DNA of 64,000 nt from Streptomyces orinoci (GTDB lineage Bacteria; Actinomycetota; Actinomycetes; Streptomycetales; Streptomycetaceae): contig NZ_PHNC01000016.1 in NCBI RefSeq assembly GCF_003121295.1, positions 1 through 64,000 on the forward strand, in the 5' to 3' direction. A program made the translations under genes and the position numbers. Below, piece after piece: positions 54,849-62,348 of the stretch (the first letter of the stretch is position 1; the number at the start of each line of letters is the position of its first letter). The notes beneath the pieces are model-generated. The model was not told the origin of the DNA, searched no databases, and saw only the letters and a list, made by a program, of their open reading frames with translations.

Positions 54849-57770
54849 TCAGGCCAGCTGGCGCCGCGCCAGCTGATGGAACAGCCCGGTGGCGTCGGCC
54901 AGCAGCTCGGCGGGCGGGCCCTGCTGGACGATCCGGCCCTGGGACATCACCACCACCCGGTCCGCGTCCAGCACCGTGGACAGCCGGTGGGCGATCACAA
55001 TGCGGGTGGCCCGCAGCGCCCGGGTGGACTCGATGACCACTCGCTGGGCCTCGTTGTCCAGGGCGCTGGTGGCCTCGTCCAGGAACAGCACCCGTGGCTT
55101 GCGGACCAGCGCCTGGGCGACCATCAGGCGCTGGCGCTGGCCGCCCGAGACGGTGCCGCCGCCGTCGGACAGCATGGTGTGCATCCCCATGGGCATGGCC
55201 TTGATGTCCTCGGCCAGGCCCGCCATCGCCGCGGCCTCCCACACCTCTTCCAGGGAGAAGTCGTCGGCGCCGCGGATGCAGTCCAGGATGGAGCCGGAGA
55301 AGGGCTGGGCGTTCTGCAGGACCACCCCGCACTGGCGGCGCACCGCGGCCCGGTCCAGGCCCGCCAGGTCCTGGCCGTCATAGCGGACGCTGCCGGACAG
55401 CGGCTTCTCAAAGCCGATCAGCAGGCGCAGCAGGGTCGATTTGCCGCAGCCGCTGGCGCCCACGATCGCCACGAATTCCCCCGGCCGGGCCTGGAAGGAG
55501 ACCTCGTCCAGGACCAGCGGGCCGTCGTCGGTGTAGCGGAAGGAGAGGTTCTTGGCCTCCACCGCGCCACCGAGCGGTCCCGGCCGGATGCTTGAGCCGC
55601 TCACCTCGGGGGTCTCCCGGAGCAGCGGGGCCACCCGCTCGACCATGGGCCGTACCGCGGCGGCCGACAGCAGGGCGCCGGTCAGCTGGGTGACCGAGGA
55701 CAGCAGCATGGTCAGGGCGGTGCTGAAGGTGAGGAACTCCCCCGGGGACATGCTGCCGCGCGCCGGTCCGGCCAGCAGCGCGAACAGCACCAGGGTGCAC
55801 AGCGGCAGGCAGACCGAGTTGAGCACCGTGACCACGTTTTTGATCCGGCCGATGCGCTGCTGGAGCACCCGGGTACGGGCGAACTCCCTTGCCCAGGCGG
55901 CATAGGCAAAGCTCTCGGCCGCGGCCACCCGCAGCTTGGGCAGGCCGCGCAGGGTCTGGAAGGCCCGGTTGTTGAGCTGGTCGCCCAGGCTGACCAGCCG
56001 TCGCTGGTAGCGCAGTTGCCAGAGCCCGAGGCCGGTGAGGACGGTGGCGATGACCAGCAGCATGGCGATCGCCGCCAGCGCCAGCGGCACGCTGTAGACC
56101 AGCAGCAGAACCAGGTTGACGGTGCCGATGGTGCCCGCCTGGAGCACCGCCGGACCGATCCCGGACAGCACGCTCCGGATGGCGCTGACCCCCATGGCCG
56201 CACCGGCCAGTTCACCCGTGGAGCGGCCGGTGAAGAACCTGGCCGGCAGCCGCAACAGCCGGTCCCAGACGGCCGGTTGCAAGGTGGCCTCGATACGGCC
56301 CTCCAGACGGAGCACGGCGAGGTTCTGCAGCAGGGTGAAGGCGGCGGAGACCACACCGGCCGCGATCAGGGCCAGCGCGGTCTGCACAATCAGGCCGTTC
56401 TCGGCCTGGGGCACATAGCTGCCGAGCACCTTGCCGGTGGCGACGGGCACCAGGGCGCCCAGCCCGACCGTGACCAGCCCGCCGAGCAGGATCCGGCGCA
56501 GATCGCGGGCCGTCCCGCGCAGGCCGAAGCGCAGCAGTGACAGCGCTCCCAACCTGCCCTCCGGCAGCGGCCGGTAGAGCATCACGGCGCGTGGCTCAAA
56601 GGCGCCGGCGTTCGCCCGGCCGACGCGCTCCCGGGTGCCGGCGGCGGGATCGACGGCCTGGTAGCCACCGCGCCGCCACAGCAGCGCCACCGGAGTCCCG
56701 TCCGCCGCGCGCCGCCCCACCAGGGGGCCGTAATCCTCCCGCCACCAGCGGCCGCCGAGCCGGACAGTGCGGGTACGGACCCCCGAGGCGAGGGCGACCC
56801 GCTCAATGGCATCCCGCGGCCCGGCGGCGCCGCTCCCGGCGGGCTCGGTCAGGACGATGGCGGCATCGGCGGCGACCAGCCGGCAGGCGGCGAAGACGGC
56901 GTCGTCACCCGCTGTACGGGGCGTCTCGGCGCCGGACCGGCCGATGGAGGCCAGCAGGGTCCGGTCGGCCTGGGCGCGGGCGGCCTCGCCGGCCTCGATA
57001 CCGGCCGCCGCACGGTCCTCATGGGCGCGTTCCAGCCGCTCGATCCAGTCGTCCACGGCATACAGCAGCCGGTACTGCTGATCGACCATGCCCTGCCAGA
57101 GGCCCGCGTCCACCAGCAGCGTCCCGGCCGTGTCCGGGCCCTCGTAGACGGCGCCGTACTGCACCTGGCCGGGGGAGATCTGCATCCACAGGACGTCCTC
57201 GTCGGGCGCCGCCGCATCCGGGCCGGTGGCCGAACGGCCTTCCAGGGGCGCCTGGCAGAGCACCCGCAGCCCGCGCCCCACGCCCAGCGCGAAGGCGTTC
57301 TCCAGAGGACTCAGCGTCCCGCCTCCGGCGCCGTACAGGTCCCAGCCGTAGGCGTCGTGGCCATGAGGATAGCCATGGGTGCCGTGGCCGTAAGTGCCGT
57401 GGCCGTAGGCGCCGTAGCCATGGGCGTCGTAGCCGTGGGGGTCCTGGCCGTACGGCGGCCGGCCGAGCTCGCGCAGCTCCACCCGGCGCAGCCGGCAGCC
57501 CTGGAGCGGCCGGCCCAGCAGGGTGTGCCGCGGCCCCTGGGCCGGGCCCAGCAGCAGGGTGCCCGCGGCCAGCCGGCCCAGGAAGTGCCAGTGGCCCTGC
57601 TGCGCCGCGTCCACCGCGAACAGGTCCAGTTGGCCGTCCGTCACCAGCCACAGCACCTGCGGCCCCTCCAGAGAGAGCTTTCGCAGGCCGGTGCAGTCCA
57701 CGGCCGTGCCCAGGGCGCCCAGCGCCTCCACCACCGGATCGGCGGTGGCGGTGTGGTGGGGAGAGGTCAC
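54849..57770 (-). CDS. NHLM-type bacteriocin export ABC protein without peptidase (ABC2)
   Basis: This 973-residue protein has an N-terminal soluble domain (about 1-380) as in NHLM ABC2 proteins (TIGR03797-like), a six-helix exporter membrane domain (about 430-700) and a C-terminal ABC ATPase with Walker A GASGCGKST, signature SGGQRQR and Walker B VLFLDEATSAL. It starts at GTG, one base after the stop of the peptidase-ABC gene, so the two are translationally coupled. It probably forms a heteromeric exporter with the C39 ABC protein and the HlyD-like adaptor. A His/Gly/Tyr-rich insertion at residues 107-150 in the soluble domain is not a usual family feature. Confidence 0.9.
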   Translation of the reverse strand: MTSPHHTATADPVVEALGALGTAVDCTGLRKLSLEGPQVLWLVTDGQLDLFAVDAAQQGHWHFLGRLAAGTLLLGPAQGPRHTLLGRPLQGCRLRRVELRELGRPPYGQDPHGYDAHGYGAYGHGTYGHGTHGYPHGHDAYGWDLYGAGGGTLSPLENAFALGVGRGLRVLCQAPLEGRSATGPDAAAPDEDVLWMQISPGQVQYGAVYEGPDTAGTLLVDAGLWQGMVDQQYRLLYAVDDWIERLERAHEDRAAAGIEAGEAARAQADRTLLASIGRSGAETPRTAGDDAVFAACRLVAADAAIVLTEPAGSGAAGPRDAIERVALASGVRTRTVRLGGRWWREDYGPLVGRRAADGTPVALLWRRGGYQAVDPAAGTRERVGRANAGAFEPRAVMLYRPLPEGRLGALSLLRFGLRGTARDLRRILLGGLVTVGLGALVPVATGKVLGSYVPQAENGLIVQTALALIAAGVVSAAFTLLQNLAVLRLEGRIEATLQPAVWDRLLRLPARFFTGRSTGELAGAAMGVSAIRSVLSGIGPAVLQAGTIGTVNLVLLLVYSVPLALAAIAMLLVIATVLTGLGLWQLRYQRRLVSLGDQLNNRAFQTLRGLPKLRVAAAESFAYAAWAREFARTRVLQQRIGRIKNVVTVLNSVCLPLCTLVLFALLAGPARGSMSPGEFLTFSTALTMLLSSVTQLTGALLSAAAVRPMVERVAPLLRETPEVSGSSIRPGPLGGAVEAKNLSFRYTDDGPLVLDEVSFQARPGEFVAIVGASGCGKSTLLRLLIGFEKPLSGSVRYDGQDLAGLDRAAVRRQCGVVLQNAQPFSGSILDCIRGADDFSLEEVWEAAAMAGLAEDIKAMPMGMHTMLSDGGGTVSGGQRQRLMVAQALVRKPRVLFLDEATSALDNEAQRVVIESTRALRATRIVIAHRLSTVLDADRVVVMSQGRIVQQGPPAELLADATGLFHQLARRQLA
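57325..57452 (-). repeat. tandem G-Y-G-H repeat inside the NHLM ABC2 gene
   Basis: Residues about 107-150 of the ABC2 protein are a low-complexity run built from HGY, YGH and GYPHGH units, encoded by an imperfect 12-bp repeat of the type GCCGTGGCCGTA. It contains about eight His and nine Tyr in 45 residues, suggesting metal binding or a flexible linker, and could vary in copy number between strains. Confidence 0.8.
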
Positions 57771-57771
57771 G

Positions 57772-60051
57772 TCAGTGCTCCTTGACCAGTTCGGCGTAGG
57801 CCCCTTGGACGGCGAGGAGTTCCTCGTGCCGGCCGCGTTCGACGACGGTGCCGCGGTCCAGCACCACGATCTCGTCGCTGTCGCGCACCGTGCTCAGCCG
57901 GTGGGCGATCACCACACAGGCGCAGCCGCGCCGCCGCAGGTTGTCCATGACCAGTTGTTCGGTCACCGCGTCCAGGGCGCTGGTCACCTCGTCCAGGACC
58001 AGGACGCTGGGGCGCCGGACCAGGGCGCGGGCGATCTCCAGGCGCTGGCGCTGGCCGCCGGAGAAGTTGCGGCCGTCCTGTTCGACGCGGCTGTGGATGC
58101 CGCCGGGGCGCCGGGCCACCGTCTCATAGACGGCCGCGTCCCGCAGGGCGGCGATCACCGCCTCGTCCGGGATGGACGGGTCCCAGAGCGCGATGTTGTC
58201 CCGGACGGTGCCCTCGAAGAGGAAGACATCCTGATCGACGAAGGAGACCGAGGCGGCCAGCGCCCCGCGCGGGATGTCGGCCAGCCGCATGCCGTCGATC
58301 CGCACGGCCCCCTCCCAGGGGGCGTAGAGACCCGAAATCAGCCGGGACACGGTGGACTTGCCGCTGCCGGAACCGCCCACCAGCGCCACCTGCCGGCCGG
58401 GACCCACCGTCAGCGAGAAGTCCTTGAGCAGGGGCGCGTCCAGCGGGCTGTAGCCGAAGGTGACCCCTTCGAGTTCCACATGGCCCTTCAGCCGGCGGGT
58501 GCCGGTGACGGGGCCGGGGCGGGTGTGCAGCGGGTCGGCGGGGAAGTTCTCGACGTCCTTGAGACGGGCGAGGTCGGCGGCGAAGTCCTGGACGCGGCCG
58601 GCCACGCCGCTGAGCCGGGCGATGGGCGCGGTGAAGCCGGTCACCAGGGCCTGGAAGGCGACCAGCAGGCCCACCGAGAGGTGCCCCTGCACCGCGCGCA
58701 GCCCGCCGATCAGCAGAATGAGCGCGCTGTTGAGCGCCGCCAGGGCGGGTGCCACCACGGCCAGCCAGGCACTGGGCACCCCCAGCCGCTGGCGTACATC
58801 CAGGATGATGGCATGCTGTCCGGCCCAGCGGCGGAAGAAGCCGTGCTCGCCGCCGGTGGCCTTCATGGTCTCGATCAACTGCAGTCCGCTGTAAGCGGTG
58901 TTGACCAGCCGGGCGTTCTCCGCCCGCAGCTTCTCGGTGCCGGTGGCCCGCACCTTGACCGCCACCCGCAGGGCGAGCAGGTTGAGCAGGGCGACGCCGA
59001 TGCCCAGGGCAGTCAGCTGCGGATCGTAGGTCCACAGCAGTACCGCGTAGAGCACCACCACCACCGCGTCCACCGCGGCGGCGGCCACATCCCTGGCCAG
59101 GGTCTCGGCCACCGCGTCATTGGACTGCAACCGCTGCACCAGGTCGGCCGGGCTGCGCTGGGCGTAGAAGGTCACCGGCAGCCGGAGCAGATGCCGCAGG
59201 AAGCGGGCGCTGCCCAGGGTGGAGGAAATCACCCGCCCGCGCAGCAGATTGGCCTGTTGCAGTGCGGTGAGCACGGCGGTGAGCAGCAGGGCGGTGGCCA
59301 TCGAGGCCAGCAGCACCCCGGTCAGCGAGGTCCGGCCGCCCAGCAGAAAGGTGTCGATATAGGTACGGCTGAGCGCGGGCACCGCCGCACCGACCACCAC
59401 CAGCAGCAGGCTGGAGAGCACGGCCGCCAGCAGGGTGCCCGAGGTGCCGCGCAGCCGGGCGGGCAGAGCGGCCATGACGCCGGGCCGGCGGCCGGTGCGG
59501 CGGAAGTCCTCGCCGGGTTCGAAGGTGAGGACCACGCCGGTGAAGCTGGTGTCGAAGTCCTCCATGGGAACGAAACGGCGGCCGTTCGCGGGGTCGTTGA
59601 TGTATACGCCGCGGCGGCCGAAGCGGCGGCCCATGCCGTCATAGACGACATAGTGGTTGAACTCCCAGAACAGCACGGCCGGTCCGGGTACTTGGGCGAG
59701 TGCCGCCAGGTCCATCTGCATGCCCTTGGCCTTCAGCCCATGGCCGCGGGCGGCCTTGAGCAGATTGCCGGCCCGTGAACCGTCCCGGGAGACACCGCAG
59801 TCGATGCGCAGCTCCTCCAGGGGCACAAAGCGGCCGTAGTGGCCGAGCACCATGGCCAGGGCGGCCGCGCCGCACTCCACCGCCTCCATCTGCAGCACGG
59901 TGGGGGTGCGTACCGGCCGCGGGGTGCGGCCCCGGGGGACGGCGCCGGCGGGGCGGCCGCGACGGCGCCGGCTGCCGTTGCCGCTCCCACTGCCATTGCC
60001 GGTCTGTGCCCGGCGCCGGTGGCCGGGCCGGGTCTGCGGTGCGGCGGTCAT
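57772..60051 (-). CDS. NHLM-type peptidase-containing ABC transporter (C39 peptidase, ABC1)
   Basis: This 759-residue protein has, after an Arg/Gly-rich N-terminus, a C39 double-glycine peptidase with Cys60 (QMEAVECGAA), His133 (FNHYVVYDG) and Asp153 (INDPANGRR). An exporter membrane domain (about 200-470) and an ABC ATPase (GGSGSGKST, SGGQRQRLE, VLVLDEVTSAL) follow. It should cut leader peptides after GG and export the core, the activity needed for the 61041-61259 precursor. Its ATG overlaps the HlyD gene stop by four bases (ATGA), and the ABC2 gene follows directly. The layout matches the NHLM_micro ABC1/ABC2/HlyD gene trio. Confidence 0.94.
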   Translation of the reverse strand: MTAAPQTRPGHRRRAQTGNGSGSGNGSRRRRGRPAGAVPRGRTPRPVRTPTVLQMEAVECGAAALAMVLGHYGRFVPLEELRIDCGVSRDGSRAGNLLKAARGHGLKAKGMQMDLAALAQVPGPAVLFWEFNHYVVYDGMGRRFGRRGVYINDPANGRRFVPMEDFDTSFTGVVLTFEPGEDFRRTGRRPGVMAALPARLRGTSGTLLAAVLSSLLLVVVGAAVPALSRTYIDTFLLGGRTSLTGVLLASMATALLLTAVLTALQQANLLRGRVISSTLGSARFLRHLLRLPVTFYAQRSPADLVQRLQSNDAVAETLARDVAAAAVDAVVVVLYAVLLWTYDPQLTALGIGVALLNLLALRVAVKVRATGTEKLRAENARLVNTAYSGLQLIETMKATGGEHGFFRRWAGQHAIILDVRQRLGVPSAWLAVVAPALAALNSALILLIGGLRAVQGHLSVGLLVAFQALVTGFTAPIARLSGVAGRVQDFAADLARLKDVENFPADPLHTRPGPVTGTRRLKGHVELEGVTFGYSPLDAPLLKDFSLTVGPGRQVALVGGSGSGKSTVSRLISGLYAPWEGAVRIDGMRLADIPRGALAASVSFVDQDVFLFEGTVRDNIALWDPSIPDEAVIAALRDAAVYETVARRPGGIHSRVEQDGRNFSGGQRQRLEIARALVRRPSVLVLDEVTSALDAVTEQLVMDNLRRRGCACVVIAHRLSTVRDSDEIVVLDRGTVVERGRHEELLAVQGAYAELVKEH

Positions 60052-60851
60052 GGCAGCAGCCAGTCAACGGGCCGCTGGGCGGCGAGATGGACGGCCGCGG
60101 TGACGGGCGCCGGGGTGTCCAGCGGATAGGGCGGACCGCCCGCCGAGGACCACCGGTAGCCCGACCTGGTGGCGGCGGGCTGAAGCCGCACCAGTACCGC
60201 GATGGGATTGCCCTGCCGGGAGAACCGGTCGGCGAGCCGGCTGTCGCCGAGGAAGCCGGTGAGCTGCGCGGGGGTCTGGGGCGCGCGGCCCACGGCCTGG
60301 ACGCTGCCCCGCAGCACCCCGAACCGGGCCCGGGAGACGGAGTCCACGGTGAGATCCACCTGGGCGCCGGGGGAGACCGTTCCGCCGCTGTCGCCCGGCA
60401 CATAGACCATGGCCACCAACGGGTCGTCCGGCCCGGTCAGCCGCTCCACGACCGCCACATCGGCCCCGGTGGCCAGGACCGTGCCGGTCCTGGCGGCCAG
60501 CGTGGTCACCCGCCCCGCGGCCACCGCGCGGACGGCCCGGGTGCCATGCTCCGTGCCGACCTCGATCAGGGGGGTGCCCGAGGAGACCGGCTGGCCCTCC
60601 TTGGCGAGGACCGCGGTGACTTGTCCCGCGAAGGGGCTTTGCAGTAGGTAACTGCCCTCGGAATGGATGAGGATGCCCGGTGCGCTCAGCTTGGCCGACA
60701 CCGATCCGGTGCACGCCCAGACGCCCGCCGCGGCCATCACCAGGACGGTGACGGCAAGGACCAGCAGCCCCTGGGGGCGGGCCAGCCGTACCGGCAGATC
60801 GAGTTCTTCGGGCGATTGCAGCTTGGAAAGCGCCTTCTGGCGGAACTGCAC
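60048..60851 (-). CDS. NHLM-type secretion adaptor (HlyD-like)
   Basis: This 267-residue protein starts at GTG with AAGGA seven bases upstream. It begins FRQKALSKLQSPEELD, typical of NHLM HlyD proteins (TIGR03794-like). It has one membrane helix at about 28-47, then a beta-rich barrel/lipoyl region with APGILI, FAGQVTAVL and EGQPVSSGTPLIEV. It links the ABC exporter to substrate movement across the envelope. It is first of the three-gene transporter operon and is separated from the precursor gene by a 189-bp gap carrying three hairpins. Confidence 0.9.
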   Translation of the reverse strand: MQFRQKALSKLQSPEELDLPVRLARPQGLLVLAVTVLVMAAAGVWACTGSVSAKLSAPGILIHSEGSYLLQSPFAGQVTAVLAKEGQPVSSGTPLIEVGTEHGTRAVRAVAAGRVTTLAARTGTVLATGADVAVVERLTGPDDPLVAMVYVPGDSGGTVSPGAQVDLTVDSVSRARFGVLRGSVQAVGRAPQTPAQLTGFLGDSRLADRFSRQGNPIAVLVRLQPAATRSGYRWSSAGGPPYPLDTPAPVTAAVHLAAQRPVDWLLP

Positions 60852-60915
60852 GGACTATTCCTTCGACTGCATTCTTGAACAGGTGGTGCGGAATTGTGTG
60901 AGGGCAACGACCATA

Positions 60916-60945
60916 AACCCCGGAACGAGGGGGAGTTCCGGGGTT
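60916..60945 (-). terminator. stem-loop before the exporter operon
   Basis: A perfect 11-bp inverted repeat (AACCCCGGAAC / GTTCCGGGGTT) with an 8-nt loop sits 65 bp upstream of the HlyD gene. It probably acts on leftward transcription from the precursor gene. Confidence 0.7.
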
Positions 60946-60957
60946 CACCTGGATTGC

Positions 60958-61008
60958 CCGGTCATTTCACGGCAGGGCGTGCGCCGGCGCCCGCCGTGAA
61001 ATGACCGG
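60958..61008 (-). terminator. long stem-loop between precursor and exporter genes
   Basis: A perfect 16-bp inverted repeat (CCGGTCATTTCACGGC / GCCGTGAAATGACCGG) is extended by an inner GGGCG/CGCCC pairing after one bulged A. This makes one of the most stable hairpins in the window. It should stop or stabilise most transcripts ending after the precursor. Confidence 0.78.
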
Positions 61009-61017
61009 ATCCCTCGA

Positions 61018-61033
61018 GGCCCGTTGCCGGGCC
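61018..61033 (-). terminator. short stem-loop directly after the precursor gene
   Basis: An inverted repeat GGCCCG / CGGGCC with a four-base loop lies eight bases beyond the precursor stop. Confidence 0.45.
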
Positions 61034-61040
61034 TTCGGGC

Positions 61041-61259
61041 TCAGAGACCGGCGACACCGGCCTGGACGCCGACCACGCCCTCGACCTGGCCCACAACGCC
61101 CTTGACGGTGCCCACCGTCTGCAGGCCGGTGACGGTGTTGACCAGGGTGTTGACGTCGCCGGTCACACCGCCGAGGAGACCACCGGAGATGCTGACACCG
61201 CCGGCAACGGCGTCCAGCTCGGCGTCGCTGATCTCGCGGGTCTCGATGTCGTTACGCAT
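61041..61259 (-). CDS. double-glycine leader bacteriocin-like precursor peptide
   Basis: This 72-residue precursor has a 21-residue acidic leader ending ISDAELDAVAGG, the classic double-glycine site for C39 peptidases. The 51-residue core (22-72) is rich in Val, Gly, Thr and Leu, with spaced glycines (GGLLGG, GTVKGVVGQVEGVVG), only one Lys, one Asp and one Glu, and no Cys. The ATG at 61259 is preferred; GTG at 61271 would leave no room for the GAAGGG ribosome-binding site, although that site is then about eleven bases away. The adjacent NHLM exporter is the obvious partner. No lanthionine synthetase, YcaO, radical-SAM or immunity gene is seen nearby, so the product may be an unmodified, membrane-active peptide. 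Confidence 0.85.
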   Translation of the reverse strand: MRNDIETREISDAELDAVAGGVSISGGLLGGVTGDVNTLVNTVTGLQTVGTVKGVVGQVEGVVGVQAGVAGL

Positions 61260-61684
61260 GTTGTAGCGCACCCTTCGTTCGTCTGAATGTTTCTCAAAAG
61301 GCAGCGGCGGAGCGGCCGTAATCGGCCACCGTTCTCAGCACCGCCGCAGTGCGCCGATGTAAGCACGCGAACGGCTGCCGCTGCCAACCGCGTTGCCGCC
61401 GAAGAACACCCGGCTTTCCGATTTCTTTGCCGTTTCGGTACGGCTTCTCCACAGGATCGAGTAACAGATTCGGGGGCACTGCCGCGCTCGAGGAACATAA
61501 ATGGACACAGCACCACCAACTGAGCTGGGCATAACCGGCATTTCGCGGCGCGGCCGGGTGGGCCGCGCACCCATGGATCGCAGCCGTAAAGATTTTTTGA
61601 AGCGACTTGCGGTGACCGGTGAGTTGCGCAGGGTGCCGGCCGCCCGGCGCGTGAGCCGCGTCTCACCGGGACGGTGGCTCTTGT
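61260..61684. other. divergent intergenic region between precursor and padR
   Basis: About 425 bp upstream of the palindrome. Short open frames exist but none has a recognisable product or good start. A small inverted repeat (GGCCG-TAAT-CGGCC) lies near 61313-61326. It must hold the precursor promoter and probably the padR promoter, but no clear -35/-10 pair was identified by eye. Confidence 0.5.
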
Positions 61685-61704
61685 CTATGAAACGAGTTGC
61701 ATAG
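61685..61704. promoter_or_regulatory. palindrome just upstream of padR, candidate PadR operator
   Basis: CTATGAAACGAGTTGCATAG is an inverted repeat with eight of ten base pairs complementary (CTATG-10-CATAG plus inner AAC/GTT). It ends 13 bases before the padR ATG, where binding would block transcription or translation initiation. PadR regulators commonly bind such ATG/CAT palindromes in their own promoters. Confidence 0.55.
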
Positions 61705-61717
61705 CAGGATCCGGCAT

Positions 61718-62284
61718 ATGGCGCTTGAGCACGCGATCCTGGTCTCCCTGCTGGAGAAGCCGGGCTCCGGATATGAGCTGGCCCGGCGGTTCGACCGGTC
61801 CATCGGCTACTTCTGGACCGCCACCCACCAGCAGATCTACCGCGTTCTCAAGCGGATGGAGAGCGAGGGATGGGTGGCGGTCCGGGAGGTCGCCCAGCAG
61901 GGGCGCCCGGACAAGAAGCACTACTCGGTCGCCGAAGCCGGACGGGCCGCCCTCGCCGAGTGGCTGCACGAGCCCATCGAGCCGGAGAGCGTCCGCCATG
62001 ACCTGGCGGTGAAGATCCGCGGCGCGGCCTTCGACGACCCCTCCGCGCTGATACGCCAGGTCGAGCGCTACCGGCAGGTGCATTCCGAACGGCTGGCGCA
62101 CTACCTCGCGGGCCAGTCGCGCGACTTCACCGGGCCCGACGCCCCCCAAGGGACGGACGCCATGCGGGAGTTGCAGCATGTGGTGCTGCGCGGCGGCATC
62201 GCCTATGAGCGGATGACGCTCGACTGGCTGGAGGACGTCCTGGCCACCCTGCGGCGGATCCAGGCCGCCCGCACCGGCCGCTGA
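61718..62284 (+). CDS. PadR-family transcriptional regulator
   Basis: This 188-residue protein has an N-terminal winged helix (1-75: MALEHAILVSLLEKPGSGYEL, then WTATHQQIYRVLKRME, then DKKHYSVAEAGR) and a C-terminal helical Vir-like dimerisation domain, matching full-length PadR. The ATG at 61718 is chosen because the product then begins with the typical MALEHAIL and AGGA lies eight bases upstream; a TTG 21 bases earlier is possible. It precedes an acyl-CoA dehydrogenase by 64 bp on the same strand and is divergent from the precursor peptide, so either could be a target. Confidence 0.92.
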   Translation: MALEHAILVSLLEKPGSGYELARRFDRSIGYFWTATHQQIYRVLKRMESEGWVAVREVAQQGRPDKKHYSVAEAGRAALAEWLHEPIEPESVRHDLAVKIRGAAFDDPSALIRQVERYRQVHSERLAHYLAGQSRDFTGPDAPQGTDAMRELQHVVLRGGIAYERMTLDWLEDVLATLRRIQAARTGR

Positions 62285-62348
62285 CCGGCCGCCCACACCC
62301 CTCGGTTCTTCTCACCCTTCTCGACTCCAGCCGGAAAGGCGGACCACC

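Noticed and set aside
61041..61259. Interpretation of the precursor as a lanthipeptide
   Set aside because: The core has Thr and Ser but no Cys, and no LanM/LanBC-type enzyme is in the window.
61501..61704. 67-residue open frame upstream of padR
   Set aside because: No convincing Shine-Dalgarno, an Arg-rich product without family similarity, and overlap with the palindrome.
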